Source of the DNA: Leucobacter denitrificans
GTDB lineage: Bacteria; Actinomycetota; Actinomycetes; Actinomycetales; Microbacteriaceae
DNA: 64,000 bases
Assembly: GCF_014396385.1 (NCBI RefSeq)
Contig: NZ_CP060716.1
Coordinates: forward strand, 806,001 to 870,000
Direction of reading: 5' to 3'
In this document: in pieces, positions 38,755 to 48,886 of the stretch
Layout of the letters: the number at the start of each line of letters is the position of its first letter
Position numbering within the stretch: position 1 is the first letter of the stretch
Made by a program: the position numbers and the translations under genes
The notes under the pieces: generated by a model
What the model saw: only the letters and a program-made list of their open reading frames with translations
The model's database searches: none
What the model was told of the DNA's origin: nothing

Positions 38755-39657
38755 CTATGTCGGGTTTTGGGTTGCGGATTCGGCCGCGGCATTCGCCTCG
38801 GCCTCCATGAGCAACATCATTTCGTGCTCCTTCTCCCATGCATCGCGTGCGAGTCGGTACCAGAGGAACAGGGCGACCACTCCAAACACCACCCATTCGA
38901 TGGCGTAGAAGACGTTGAGCCAGCTCACGCGCTCTGGTTCATCGGGCGCAACCGAGTCGATGGGAGTGAGCCCAGCCTCGCTCAGGAGTGTTGACGTAGC
39001 ATCGTTGCTCGGGTGCAGCACGAGATACCCACCGTAAATCGGGCCCTCTGGCGCGGTATCCCAAATATTCACGAGGTGCGCGGGCAGCATGGTGCGCATA
39101 GTGTGTGGATCATCGCTGCGGGCTGGCGTCTCAGGGGCCTCGGGCGGCAAATACCTGCCCTCAATCATGAGGGTCTCAGCTGGCATCGCGTCGAGCCTCT
39201 CGATCGCTGACTGAGCTTCGGAGTCACTCGGCGCCCAACCAACTGCCACCGACAAACTCGCAACTTGCTCACCGTCACGCTCAAAGTGCGCAACCACCCA
39301 AGAGCCCAGTGCACGATCGGGGTCGTTCTCGGGGTCTTCTGATCCGCTATTCAATCGATCGCTCACGATTGCATAGTCGCCAGCGACAAAGGCGCCGTCG
39401 ATAGATACCACAGCGCCCGCCGCGATCTCCGGTATTCCGGGAATCGGGTCGGTCAGCTCGTCAATTGGCCGAACGGTCTCTGTGTTTGTGAGTTCGTCGA
39501 CATTGTGGCGGATCGCATTCTCCATCTGCCATTGACCGAGCCATGCAAACACACTCGCAACGACAAGAGCGAGGATCAGCGCCAGGATCCACTGGGGTCT
39601 GCGCATAACCTGCGCGAGCGTCGGCTCCCCGAGGTACTCAGGACGTCTTCTCGACAT
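38755..39657 (-). CDS. SURF1 family protein
   Basis: 300 residues with the SURF1 layout: one membrane segment near the N terminus (about 26-44, ILALILALVVASVFAWLGQWQ), a large outside domain, and a second segment near the C terminus (about 255-275, NVFYAIEWVVFGVVALFLWY). GRYLPPE is a typical block. SURF1 proteins help assemble cytochrome c oxidase, probably in heme insertion. It starts 4 bases after the guaB3 stop and runs into DUF3817 and guaA, so it is embedded in the GMP transcript with no metabolic link evident. Confidence 0.85.
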   Translation of the reverse strand: MSRRRPEYLGEPTLAQVMRRPQWILALILALVVASVFAWLGQWQMENAIRHNVDELTNTETVRPIDELTDPIPGIPEIAAGAVVSIDGAFVAGDYAIVSDRLNSGSEDPENDPDRALGSWVVAHFERDGEQVASLSVAVGWAPSDSEAQSAIERLDAMPAETLMIEGRYLPPEAPETPARSDDPHTMRTMLPAHLVNIWDTAPEGPIYGGYLVLHPSNDATSTLLSEAGLTPIDSVAPDEPERVSWLNVFYAIEWVVFGVVALFLWYRLARDAWEKEHEMMLLMEAEANAAAESATQNPT

Positions 39658-39661
39658 CGAC

Positions 39662-40783
39662 TCAGCGCTCGGCGTAAACGATGCCGACCCGCTGGAACTC
39701 CTTCACATCGGAGTAACCGCTCGTCGCCATGGCGCGACGCAGCGCACCCACCAGGTTCGCACTGCCGTCGGCGATATGCGCGGGGCCGTTCATGATCTCT
39801 TCAAGAGGAACTGCCTGCTCAACGGCAACTCTGCGGCCGCGAGGCAGGTCATCGTGATGCGCCTCTTGGCCCCAGTGCCAGCCGCGGCCCGGAGCGTCGG
39901 TCGCGCGTGCGAGAGCAGCACCCAACATGACCGCGTCGGCGCCGCAGGCAATTGCCTTAATGAAGTCGCCCGACGTGCCAAGGCCACCGTCTGCGATTAC
40001 GTGAACGTAGCGGCCACCTGATTCATCGAGATAATCGGTGCGTGCGCCCGCAACGTCTGCAATCGCCGTTGCCATTGGTGCGCGAATGCCGAGCGTAACC
40101 CTCGTGGTCGACGAAGCACCGCCACCAAACCCGACGAGCACGCCAGCAGCGCCGGTGCGCATGAGGTGAAGGGCAGACTGGTAGGTCGCCGCTCCCCCAA
40201 CAATGACCGGCACATCGAGCTCGTAGATGAACTGCTTGAGGTTCAACGGCTCGCGGCCCTCAACCGAGACGTGTTCTGCTGAGACAGTGTTGCCGCGAAT
40301 AACGAACAGGTCGACGCCCGCCTTGACGACGGTTTCGGTGAACTCTACTGTGCGGTGCGGCGACAATGCACCAGCGACGGTGACGCCAGCTTCACGCACC
40401 TGAGCGAGTCGGTCGCGAATCAGCTCGGGCTTGATCGGCTCAGCGTACAGTTCACGCATGCGCTTCACCGCAGTGACATCGTCTTGAATCTTCGAGATCT
40501 CGTCGAGCTTCGCTTCTGGATCGTCGTGACGAGTCCAGAGGCCCTCGAGGTTCAGAACACCGAGGCCACCGAGCTTACCGAGCTGGATTGCGGTGTCTGG
40601 GGACATAACCGAATCCATAGGAGCACCAAGGACTGGAATATCGAACTGAAATGCGTCAATGGTCCATGACGTAGATACCAGCTCTGGGTCTCGCGTGCGA
40701 CGGGTTGGGACAATTCCGATCTCGTCGAATGTGTAGACGCGACGCGCGCGCTTGCCCTTGCCGATTTCGATCTCGTTGCTCAC
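39662..40783 (-). CDS. guaB3: GuaB3-type IMP dehydrogenase-family protein
   Basis: 373 residues, IMP-dehydrogenase barrel without CBS domains. MSNEIEIGKGKRARRVYTFD and FDIPVLGAPMDSVMSPDTAI are typical of the actinobacterial GuaB3 group. In the position of the IMPDH catalytic Cys loop the sequence reads GFGGGASSTTRVTLGI, so the catalytic Cys is absent as is usual for the group; some GuaB3 proteins have been shown to act as GMP reductases. The residue count and order next to guaB are as in other Actinobacteria. Start codon GTG, 58 bases after guaB. Confidence 0.92.
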   Translation of the reverse strand: MSNEIEIGKGKRARRVYTFDEIGIVPTRRTRDPELVSTSWTIDAFQFDIPVLGAPMDSVMSPDTAIQLGKLGGLGVLNLEGLWTRHDDPEAKLDEISKIQDDVTAVKRMRELYAEPIKPELIRDRLAQVREAGVTVAGALSPHRTVEFTETVVKAGVDLFVIRGNTVSAEHVSVEGREPLNLKQFIYELDVPVIVGGAATYQSALHLMRTGAAGVLVGFGGGASSTTRVTLGIRAPMATAIADVAGARTDYLDESGGRYVHVIADGGLGTSGDFIKAIACGADAVMLGAALARATDAPGRGWHWGQEAHHDDLPRGRRVAVEQAVPLEEIMNGPAHIADGSANLVGALRRAMATSGYSDVKEFQRVGIVYAER

Positions 40784-40841
40784 CCGACCAGTCTATCTGG
40801 AACACTCTGAGAGGCTGGCCGGGTGAGGCCGAGACACATGT

Positions 40842-42353
<1,512 letters not shown>

Positions 42354-42384
42354 TTAAGCTTGTGGCGGGAGAAGACGGGGGTTA

Positions 42385-43317
42385 CTAGTCTAAGGGGATC
42401 TGACCGGTTATCGGCTGTACGGGCATACGGGACCGGGGTATCGTTCGCGTTTGGCGCAACATGTCAGCGATGAGCACGACGAGCGCGATCCACACCGCGA
42501 TGAACCCAACCCACTGCCCGGGGCTCAGTGTCTCGTGCATGATGAAATAGCCAAACAAGAACCCAAACACCGGTGTCATGAACTGCAGAAAACCAAGGTA
42601 CGTCAGGGGAAGTCGACGCGCAGCCTCACCGAACAAAATGAGCGGGGCAGCGGTCAGGAGTCCGCTGAGTAGCACGAGCACAGTCACGCCTGCGCCATGA
42701 GAAAGACCAGTGATCCCTACCATCGACGCGACGATGACTGCTTGGACGAGGCTCAAAGGAAGAACGACGAACGTTTCTACGGTGAGACCTGTGACACCAT
42801 CGACATTGGGAATCCGCTGGTGCACCACTCCGTAAAGGCCGAACGACACCGCGAGGCCCAGCGCGATCCACGGTACCTGGCCGTACGAAATCGTCGAGTA
42901 CAGTACTCCCGCGCCCGCAATGCACACTGCGATCCACTGCAATACATTGAGTTTCTCACGCCAAAAAATCACACCAAATAAGACCGTGAACAGTGGATTG
43001 ATGAAATACCCGAGCGACGTCTCAAGAATGTTGCCTGAAACAACACCGATGACGAAAATCTGCCAATTGCTGTACAGCAGCAGAGATGCAAGCGCGAATG
43101 CCGCAAGCAATTTCGGATTCTTAAGGATCGCGACGACGAACGACCATCTTCGAGTGATCGTCACAATCAGCAGGCAGACAATCAGAGCCGTGACGACACG
43201 CCACGAAACAATCTCGAACGGATTGACCGCCGCTACGAGCGTGAAGTAGAGCGGAAACGCACCCCAGAGAAAGTATGCTCCGAACCCGTATCCCAGTCCA
43301 GATCGCGTCTTCCCCAT
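42385..43317 (-). CDS. rarD: RarD-type EamA-family transporter
   Basis: 310 residues and ten hydrophobic segments in two EamA repeats. N-terminal GYGFGAYFLWGAFPLYF and the following PFEIVSWRVV are typical of RarD (chloramphenicol-sensitive protein group), drug/metabolite superfamily. Substrate unknown; the historical chloramphenicol link is not well defined. The polypeptide ends with a basic tail (RQTRTIPRSRMPVQPI). It lies between groES and guaB on the same strand but is separated from groES by a terminator. Confidence 0.88.
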   Translation of the reverse strand: MGKTRSGLGYGFGAYFLWGAFPLYFTLVAAVNPFEIVSWRVVTALIVCLLIVTITRRWSFVVAILKNPKLLAAFALASLLLYSNWQIFVIGVVSGNILETSLGYFINPLFTVLFGVIFWREKLNVLQWIAVCIAGAGVLYSTISYGQVPWIALGLAVSFGLYGVVHQRIPNVDGVTGLTVETFVVLPLSLVQAVIVASMVGITGLSHGAGVTVLVLLSGLLTAAPLILFGEAARRLPLTYLGFLQFMTPVFGFLFGYFIMHETLSPGQWVGFIAVWIALVVLIADMLRQTRTIPRSRMPVQPITGQIPLD

Positions 43318-43353
43318 GAGATCATCCTATGGCTCCGAAGCACCCACAAAATA

Positions 43354-43391
43354 CATCGGGGCCCGCACCATAACTGGTGCAGGCCCCGATG
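43354..43391 (-). terminator. Terminator after groES
   Basis: CATCGGGGCC pairs with GGCCCCGATG (43354-43363 with 43382-43391), with an inner GCACC/GGTGC stem and a 6-nt loop. It follows groES by about 12 bases and shows that groES is transcribed alone. Confidence 0.85.
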
Positions 43392-43403
43392 TGAGTGAGC
43401 TGC

Positions 43404-43700
43404 TTAGCGCTCGATGACTGCGAGAATATCGCGGCTCGAGAGCACGAGGTACTCTTCGCCACCGGTCTTCACCTCGGTGCCGCCGAACTTCGAGTAGATA
43501 ACGGTGTCGCCGACGTTCACGTCAACGGGAATGCGGGTACCGCTGTCCGACACGCGGCCGGGCCCTACTGCAACAACCTTGCCCTCCTGGGGCTTTTCCT
43601 TTGCACTGTCAGGAATAACGAGTCCAGAAGCAGTTGTCTGCTCTGCCTCGACCTGCTGGATAACGATACGATCCTCGAGCGGCTTGATGGCGACCGACAC
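43404..43700 (-). CDS. groES: Co-chaperonin GroES
   Basis: Lid of the GroEL folding chamber. 98 residues, full length. [41 protein letters not shown] order is clear in pieces: [10 protein letters not shown], the mobile loop [12 protein letters not shown], and [14 protein letters not shown]. Start codon GTG. No groEL follows; a terminator closes the unit and the next gene is rarD. A CIRCE operator and a well-placed promoter stand upstream, so it should respond to heat through HrcA. Confidence 0.97.
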   Translation of the reverse strand: MSVAIKPLEDRIVIQQVEAEQTTASGLVIPDSAKEKPQEGKVVAVGPGRVSDSGTRIPVDVNVGDTVIYSKFGGTEVKTGGEEYLVLSSRDILAVIER

Positions 43701-43757
43701 GGTTGACCTCTTTCCAAAGCTAATGGTTTCTCACCCAGACGGGTGCCTCTGTACGAG

Positions 43758-43787
43758 ATTCTATGGCCCCCATTGGCACTCTTGCAA
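43758..43787 (-). promoter_or_regulatory. Candidate groES promoter
   Basis: Minus strand: -35 TTGCAA (43782-43787), 18-nt spacer, -10 TAGAAT (43758-43763). The -35 lies in the spacer of the CIRCE repeat, so bound HrcA would block RNA polymerase. Confidence 0.7.
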
Positions 43788-43799
43788 GGTGAGTGCCAA
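43773..43799. promoter_or_regulatory. CIRCE (HrcA operator)
   Basis: TTGGCACTC-N9-GAGTGCCAA, perfect 9-bp arms and the exact 9-base spacer of CIRCE (consensus TTAGCACTC-N9-GAGTGCTAA), differing only at one symmetric position. Confidence 0.93.
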
Positions 43800-43916
43800 C
43801 TCATTGGGGTGTGGATCGCGCACAGCGAACACAGCAACCGCGCGTGACCCGCGGCAGATGCGTTTACACCCCTGACTATGCTTGAAACCACACCCTTTTT
43901 CTTGCGAGGAGACCCC

Positions 43917-44312
43917 ATGACCACCACCCCTCCCGAATACCCGCAGCAGCAGTATGCCCCTCAGACACCACAAGCGTCTCAGGCATACGGTCAGCAGCCA
44001 TTGAACTATGCCTCGGGATACGCGGAGCAGAAGCCCCTCCCGACAAACACCACGGTGAAAGACACCAACACGTATTCACTAGTTGCGGTGATTCTCGCTT
44101 TCATCGTGCCACTCGCGGGCATCATTTTCGGCCACATCGGCCTCAGTCAGATCAAGCGAACTGGCGATGCAGGTCGCGGACTCGCCCTCACCGCACTGAT
44201 TTATGGGTACTGCGTGTTCGCCCTCGGATTGATCTTCTTCGTTACCTACATTGGGTTCATCGTCATGATCATCAGTGCGGCGGCAGGCGCGGGCTCGGAT
44301 TACTACTACTAA
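43917..44312 (+). CDS. DUF4190 membrane protein, Gln/Pro-rich N terminus
   Basis: 131 residues: a Gln/Pro/Tyr-rich cytoplasmic segment (about 1-45), then two long hydrophobic segments forming the DUF4190 core (YSLVAVILAFIVPLAGIIFGHIGLSQIKR, with the GHIGLSQIKRTG loop). Ends in a Tyr tail. Function unknown; such proteins are common small membrane proteins in Actinobacteria. Start chosen at ATG 43917, preceded by GAGGAG at 5 nt. The stop is 4 bases before the likely start of the methyltransferase. A related protein is encoded on the opposite strand 1.25 kb downstream. Confidence 0.85.
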   Translation: MTTTPPEYPQQQYAPQTPQASQAYGQQPLNYASGYAEQKPLPTNTTVKDTNTYSLVAVILAFIVPLAGIIFGHIGLSQIKRTGDAGRGLALTALIYGYCVFALGLIFFVTYIGFIVMIISAAAGAGSDYYY

Positions 44313-44316
44313 GCCG

Positions 44317-45555
44317 GTGACACGCGCGTCAACGCCTGGCTGGGATCAGCTGACGCAGCCGGGCGGCGCTCGCCTACTCGCTGAAATCTCTGCGCTTCGC
44401 CAGTCGGGTGAGACCCCCTCGGCAATTGCCCAGCGGGTTCGGTCAGAATCTTTCGACCATGACCTCATTGCTGCTGCCCTGACACAGTCAGACTTGCGGG
44501 AGCGAGCGGGCCAGAAGTTCGGCGCGCTCGCAGACCGCATGCTATTCACCCCCGCAGGGCTTGAACAGGCCTCGAGACTTGCGGTGGCAGAGCTTCATGC
44601 AACGAGATTCGCTACTGCTGGTGCAGCCTCAGTCGCAGACCTGGGGTGTGGGCTCGGGGCTGAGTCTCTCGCATTTCTCCGGGCAGGCATGCGCGTGCGC
44701 GCAGTCGAGATCGATGCACTCACCGCAGAATTTGCGCGACACAACCTTGCTGTGCAGGCTTCAGCTCTCGAGTCAGCAAAGTTCGATGTACTCCTGGGCG
44801 ATGCTACCGAAGTAGGTGCGGGCGATGCCGACGCAGTATTTCTCGACCCAGCGCGCCGCACTTCGGGTCACCGCAACACAAAGCGGGTGTCCTCAGCCGA
44901 CTACGCTCCTTCGCTCGATTTCACTTTCGGTGCGGCGCGTGCCGCGCGCTCTGGTGGGGTCAAACTTGGGCCGGGATTCGAACGGGAACTCATTCCCGAA
45001 GACGCAGAGGCACAGTGGGTGTCGATAGACGGCGCTCTCGTAGAAATGAGCCTCTGGTTTGGTGAAGCGGCACGGCCAGGCATTCGCCGCGTCGCAACCG
45101 TCATACATTCTGGAAGTAAGTCAACGGGCCCGAAATCGGTTTCAGAACTCACCAGTGAGTCCGACTCAGAAGACGCGCCTGCGCAGGAACTCGGCACCTA
45201 CCTGTATGAGCCCGACGGTGCTGTGATCCGCTCTCGTCTCATCGGCAAGCTCGCCCGCGACCTTCATGCGGGCATGCTGCACGAGCACATCGCGTACCTC
45301 ACCTCAGAAACGTTGCAAACAACCCCGTTTGCGCAGGCCTTTCGCATAGTCGAAGAATTGCCGTTTCGTGAGAAAGACTTGAAGCGAGCACTACAGGCGC
45401 GCAGCATAGGCAAGCTCGAAATAAAGAAGCGCGGCGTGGATGTTGATCCAGCCGCGCTTCGAACGCGCTTGCGCCTCAAAGGCGAGAATTCAGCAACACT
45501 GATTCTCACCCGTTCGGCGAGCAAGCACTTGGCGTTGCTCGCCGAACGGTGCTGA
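44317..45555 (+). CDS. THUMP-like class I SAM-dependent methyltransferase
   Basis: 412 residues with a helical N-terminal part (1-95), a Rossmann methyltransferase core (motif I VADLGCGLGAESLAFLRAG, acidic VRAVEIDALTAEFARHN, then AVFLDPARR as motif IV) and a C-terminal THUMP-like segment (about 290-410). The DPARR motif suggests an RNA- or base-modifying enzyme, but the substrate is unknown. I take GTG 44317 just after the upstream stop; GTG 44275 would overlap the DUF4190 gene by 38 nt. Convergent with the second DUF4190 gene, only 4 bases apart. Confidence 0.8.
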   Translation: MTRASTPGWDQLTQPGGARLLAEISALRQSGETPSAIAQRVRSESFDHDLIAAALTQSDLRERAGQKFGALADRMLFTPAGLEQASRLAVAELHATRFATAGAASVADLGCGLGAESLAFLRAGMRVRAVEIDALTAEFARHNLAVQASALESAKFDVLLGDATEVGAGDADAVFLDPARRTSGHRNTKRVSSADYAPSLDFTFGAARAARSGGVKLGPGFERELIPEDAEAQWVSIDGALVEMSLWFGEAARPGIRRVATVIHSGSKSTGPKSVSELTSESDSEDAPAQELGTYLYEPDGAVIRSRLIGKLARDLHAGMLHEHIAYLTSETLQTTPFAQAFRIVEELPFREKDLKRALQARSIGKLEIKKRGVDVDPAALRTRLRLKGENSATLILTRSASKHLALLAERC

Positions 45556-45559
45556 GTGC

Positions 45560-46129
45560 CTAGTAGCTACCCGACATGATCTGCGAGCAAGGCAGGGTCT
45601 GGCCGAGAAGCTCAGCCGACTCAGCCCCAGCAAGGCATGCTTCAAGTGCGTCAGTGGTCGCACCTGCGAGGCTGAAGATCGACACCATGATCACAATGCC
45701 AACGATGACACCGATCAGGCCGATGACGATACCAATGATCGCAGGAACGTTGCCCGCGCCAGCCTTCTTCGACTGCACGAGCGCGACGATGCTGAGGATC
45801 AGGCCGATGAGCGAGATTGGGAAGATGATCGAGACAATGAGCCCGACGATGCCGAGCGTCTTGCCCGGCACAGTTGCTGGCGCGCTATAGCCAGGAGCAG
45901 GGGCCGCGTAGTTTGGTGCGGGTGCTGCGTATGGTGCCCCCGGCGCCTGTGCCTGGTATGCAGGTTCTTGCGGCGCTGCGGGCGGTGCAGTCGGTGCCGC
46001 AGGCGGCTCAGTTGGCGCCGCAGGCGGGGCGGTTGGGGGTGCCGGTGGCACTGGCGGTGCCGATGGAACGTCACCTGCTGATGCCCCTGAGTTAGGCACT
46101 GGTTCGTTGTTCGGCGTGTTGTCGGACAT
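45560..46129 (-). CDS. DUF4190 membrane protein, Pro/Ala-rich N terminus
   Basis: 189 residues: a low-complexity Pro/Ala/Glu region with PPAAPT-type repeats (about 15-80), then two hydrophobic segments (TLGIVGLIVSIIFPISLIGL and VPAIIGIVIGLIGVIVG) separated by VALVQSKKAGAGN, the DUF4190 pattern, and a short outside C-terminal part with two Cys (ALEACLAGAE...LPCSQIM) that could pair. Start at ATG 46129 behind AAGGAA; the frame extends further but without a ribosome site. Function unknown. Confidence 0.85.
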   Translation of the reverse strand: MSDNTPNNEPVPNSGASAGDVPSAPPVPPAPPTAPPAAPTEPPAAPTAPPAAPQEPAYQAQAPGAPYAAPAPNYAAPAPGYSAPATVPGKTLGIVGLIVSIIFPISLIGLILSIVALVQSKKAGAGNVPAIIGIVIGLIGVIVGIVIMVSIFSLAGATTDALEACLAGAESAELLGQTLPCSQIMSGSY

Positions 46130-46201
46130 ATCGTTCCTTACAGGTTCGTGAGTAGCGTACGTGGTTCCCCCCGAAAATAACGATACCTGTACCTGCACGC
46201 C

Positions 46202-47284
46202 TTAGGGCAACTGAATGTCGGTAACCGGGAGTGTCGAGTCGGCACTAAACCCAAGCGATGAGGGCGAATGTCCGCTCATCACGAGCTGCGCGCCGAGCGA
46301 AGCGATCATCGCGCCATTGTCCGTACAGAGCGACAGCGGCGGTACTCGAAGTTCTACCCCCGCTGCGGCTGCACGCTCAGTCGCCTCCTCGCGCAGACGC
46401 GCGTTGGCGACCACGCCGCCTCCGAGAAGGAGCCTTGGTACCTCGAAGTCACGGCACGCGGCGAGCGCTTTCGTGAGCAGCACATCAACGACAGCCTCAC
46501 GGAAACTTGCGGCCACGTCAGCGACAGGAATCTCTTCACCTGCCGCGGATCGCTGTTCCACCCATCGGGCAACCGAGGTCTTTAGGCCAGAGAACGAGAA
46601 GTCGTACCGGTGCTTCTCGAGGTACTTCGGCAGTGTGAGCCCACGCGGGAACCGAATGGCGTTAGGGTCGCCGTCTGCGGCGACCCTGTCAATGTGCGGG
46701 CCCCCTGGGTAGGGCAACCCCAGCAGCCGCGCAACTTTGTCAAAGGCTTCACCTGCAGCGTCGTCGATGGTTTCACCGAGTAATTCCACGTCTCCGACAA
46801 GATCTCGCACAAGAAGGAGCGAGGTGTGCCCCCCAGAAACCAACAGGGCGATGGTCGGCAATTCGAGCTCGCCAACAGCCCCCACGGCTTCGCGCAGACC
46901 CTCACCCTGGAGCACATCTGCCCCGACGTGCCCGACGAGATGGTTCACCGCGTAGAGAGGTTTGTCTAGAGACACAGCGAGTGCTTTCGCCGCAGAAACC
47001 CCCACCATGAGCGCTCCGGCAAGACCAGGGCCACCTGTCACAGCAATCGCATCAAGCTCGTGCAATTCAACCCCCGCGTCGGCGAGCGCCCGTTCGATTG
47101 TTGACGTCATAGATTCGAGGTGTGCTCGCGCGGCGATTTCGGGAATCACTCCCCCGAATCGCGCGTGCTCGTCCATTGACGAGGCGATCGCGTTGGCGAG
47201 CAGCGTACGACCGCGAACGATGCCGACGCCTGTTTCGTCGCAACTCGTCTCGATGCCAAGAACGAGGGGATCCGTCGTGTTCAT
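46202..47284 (-). CDS. tsaD: tRNA N6-adenosine threonylcarbamoyltransferase
   Basis: Transfers threonylcarbamoyl to A37 of ANN-decoding tRNAs, with TsaB and TsaE. 360 residues, ASKHA fold. [14 protein letters not shown] at the N terminus, metal-binding HLVGHVGAD (His pair), [18 protein letters not shown] and [10 protein letters not shown] are present. The ATG overlaps the rimI stop (ATGA). Last gene of the glmS-acpS-alr-tsaE-tsaB-rimI-tsaD chain; all bacterial TsaB/TsaD/TsaE partners are thus together. Confidence 0.97.
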   Translation of the reverse strand: MNTTDPLVLGIETSCDETGVGIVRGRTLLANAIASSMDEHARFGGVIPEIAARAHLESMTSTIERALADAGVELHELDAIAVTGGPGLAGALMVGVSAAKALAVSLDKPLYAVNHLVGHVGADVLQGEGLREAVGAVGELELPTIALLVSGGHTSLLLVRDLVGDVELLGETIDDAAGEAFDKVARLLGLPYPGGPHIDRVAADGDPNAIRFPRGLTLPKYLEKHRYDFSFSGLKTSVARWVEQRSAAGEEIPVADVAASFREAVVDVLLTKALAACRDFEVPRLLLGGGVVANARLREEATERAAAAGVELRVPPLSLCTDNGAMIASLGAQLVMSGHSPSSLGFSADSTLPVTDIQLP

Positions 47285-47733
47285 CGCCTCTCCTTCATGT
47301 CGAGCCGCATGACGATCGCGTCGACGTCATCGGGTTGATAGTACCTGGGCCGGATGCCAATTTCCGCGAATCCCAGCGAGGCGTACAGCGCCCTCGGAAC
47401 AGGCTTGTCAGCGCGCACCTCAAGAAACGTTTGGGTGGCGCCCCGTTCGGCTGCGGTATCGAGCAGAGTATTCATGAGCGCCCGTCCACATCCGCCTCCT
47501 CGCGTCCCAGGATCCACCGCGATGGTTTGGATATCACTTTCGTCACCGATCACGAGCAGCCCCGCGTATCCACGCACCTCGTCGGCCTCGTCTACAAGCA
47601 CCACGTAGCGTCGATGATCCGCGTGCAATTCTTCGCGCATCATCTCGCGGCTCCAAGCCTCGGCACCGAAAACCGCACGCTCGATCTCCCAAATGGCGTC
47701 TAGGTCTGCCGGCTCCGCATCACGAATGTTCAC
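47281..47733 (-). CDS. rimI: Ribosomal protein S18-alanine N-acetyltransferase-like GNAT protein
   Basis: 150 residues, GNAT fold; RimI acetylates the N terminus of S18 and is often linked to tsaB/tsa[21 protein letters not shown] at the N terminus, acetyl-CoA site [19 protein letters not shown], and NxxR-type region [19 protein letters not shown] are visible. The start is GTG 47733, overlapping the tsaB stop (GTGA); the frame continues upstream but only antisense-like Arg/Ala-rich sequence is found there. Overlaps tsaD by 4 nt. Confidence 0.93.
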   Translation of the reverse strand: MNIRDAEPADLDAIWEIERAVFGAEAWSREMMREELHADHRRYVVLVDEADEVRGYAGLLVIGDESDIQTIAVDPGTRGGGCGRALMNTLLDTAAERGATQTFLEVRADKPVPRALYASLGFAEIGIRPRYYQPDDVDAIVMRLDMKERR

Positions 47734-48392
47734 GGCGTGACCGGTTTCGGCGCTGACGGCGGCATGACATCGGGCTGTCTCAGGTACAGCGCTCGATCCG
47801 CTTCGAACTCGCGCCCCGCGGCGAGCATTCTGGCGGCGAGGCGCACAAGAGCCGCGGCCGACACCCGCTCGGGCCGCGCTTCGTTGCTGACGCTCACATA
47901 GCCTTCCCGCGGTACGAGGTGTGGATCGGCGCTGCGCACCGGCACACCCGCCCAATCAAGCGCGCTGTACTCGGTCACAAACAACTCGCGTCGCTTCGCG
48001 TCTTGCACCACGCGTACGCCCGAGATCGCTCCCGTTTCGAGCAAGTCGAGTGCGGCTGCATCGTGGCTTACGAGGGGCAACACGCTCAGACCGCGTCCCA
48101 CAGCAAACGCGTGTGCTGCGGCGATTCCAACGCGGAGGCCAGTGAACGGGCCAGGGCCCATGCCAGCGACCACATCGGTGATGCTTGACGCGTCGGTGGT
48201 GGCCGCTGCGAGCGCCTGTGCGATGAGCGTCCCGATGTGCTCTGCGTGCCCGCGCGGATCATCACTCGATACCTCTGCGATCCACCCACTAGCCCCAACT
48301 GCGACGCTCGTGCCGAGCGAGGTATCGATCGCGAGCATCACTCGCTGACCGAGTTCGGGGGCCTCGACCTTTCGAATTAGTGGTGCGCTCAT
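47730..48392 (-). CDS. tsaB: tRNA threonylcarbamoyladenosine biosynthesis protein TsaB
   Basis: Inactive paralog of TsaD that forms the TsaB-TsaD dimer. 220 residues. LAIDTSLGTSVAV (phosphate-1-like loop) and VVAGMGPGPFTGLRVGIAAAHAFAVG are the hallmarks. It overlaps tsaE upstream and rimI downstream by 4 nt each, which favours balanced production of the t6A proteins. Confidence 0.95.
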   Translation of the reverse strand: MSAPLIRKVEAPELGQRVMLAIDTSLGTSVAVGASGWIAEVSSDDPRGHAEHIGTLIAQALAAATTDASSITDVVAGMGPGPFTGLRVGIAAAHAFAVGRGLSVLPLVSHDAAALDLLETGAISGVRVVQDAKRRELFVTEYSALDWAGVPVRSADPHLVPREGYVSVSNEARPERVSAAALVRLAARMLAAGREFEADRALYLRQPDVMPPSAPKPVTP

Positions 48393-48886
48393 GAGATCAC
48401 TCCATCATGCCACCGGGTTCCGTGACCGGTCACCGTAATAACTCGCGGCTCGATCGGCGCGTCTTCTGTTGCGTCGTCCTCTGGTTCGCTGTCGCCGCCA
48501 ACGGGTCGCTCGATCACTATCTCAACCCAGGAGTCGCGGGTGCCGGTGAGACCGCTACCCCACTCTGCGACGACGACCGACCCCTCAAAATCTAAATCGA
48601 GGTCTTCAATCTCGTCAATATTTGCGAGTCGGTAGGCATCCACGTGCACAAGCGGAGCACCGCCAACGAGCGATGGATGTGTTCGCGCGATGACGAATGT
48701 TGGGCTCTGCACGGGCCCGCGAACCCCGAGCCCCTCGCCGATGCCCCGAGTGAGCGTGGTCTTGCCCGCCCCCAGTGGACCCGTCAAGATCACGAGGTCA
48801 CCAGCAGCAAGCACGCGCCCGAGCTTCACGCCGAGTTCATGCATGGCGTCGGGATGCTCTGCCGTAAATTGTTGCGCGTTACCCAC
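48389..48886 (-). CDS. tsaE: tRNA threonylcarbamoyladenosine biosynthesis ATPase TsaE
   Basis: ATPase that drives cycles of the TsaB-TsaD complex. 165 residues. Walker A LTGPLGAGKTTLTRGIGEGLG, PTFVIARTH, HVDAYRLANIDEIEDLDLDF and VVAEWG are classical TsaE blocks. An acidic insert (SEPEDDATEDAPIEP) precedes the C-terminal end. Start GTG overlaps the alr stop by one base (TAGTG). Confidence 0.96.
   Translation of the reverse strand: MGNAQQFTAEHPDAMHELGVKLGRVLAAGDLVILTGPLGAGKTTLTRGIGEGLGVRGPVQSPTFVIARTHPSLVGGAPLVHVDAYRLANIDEIEDLDLDFEGSVVVAEWGSGLTGTRDSWVEIVIERPVGGDSEPEDDATEDAPIEPRVITVTGHGTRWHDGVIS

Noticed and set aside
45560..46129. PPAAPT-type repeats as a DNA repeat array
   Set aside because: They are the coding repeats of a Pro/Ala-rich protein segment, common in such membrane proteins.
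47734..47955. Longer N terminus for rimI
   Set aside because: The extra 74 residues are Arg/Ala-rich shadow of tsaB; the GTGA overlap with tsaB gives a normal-length protein.
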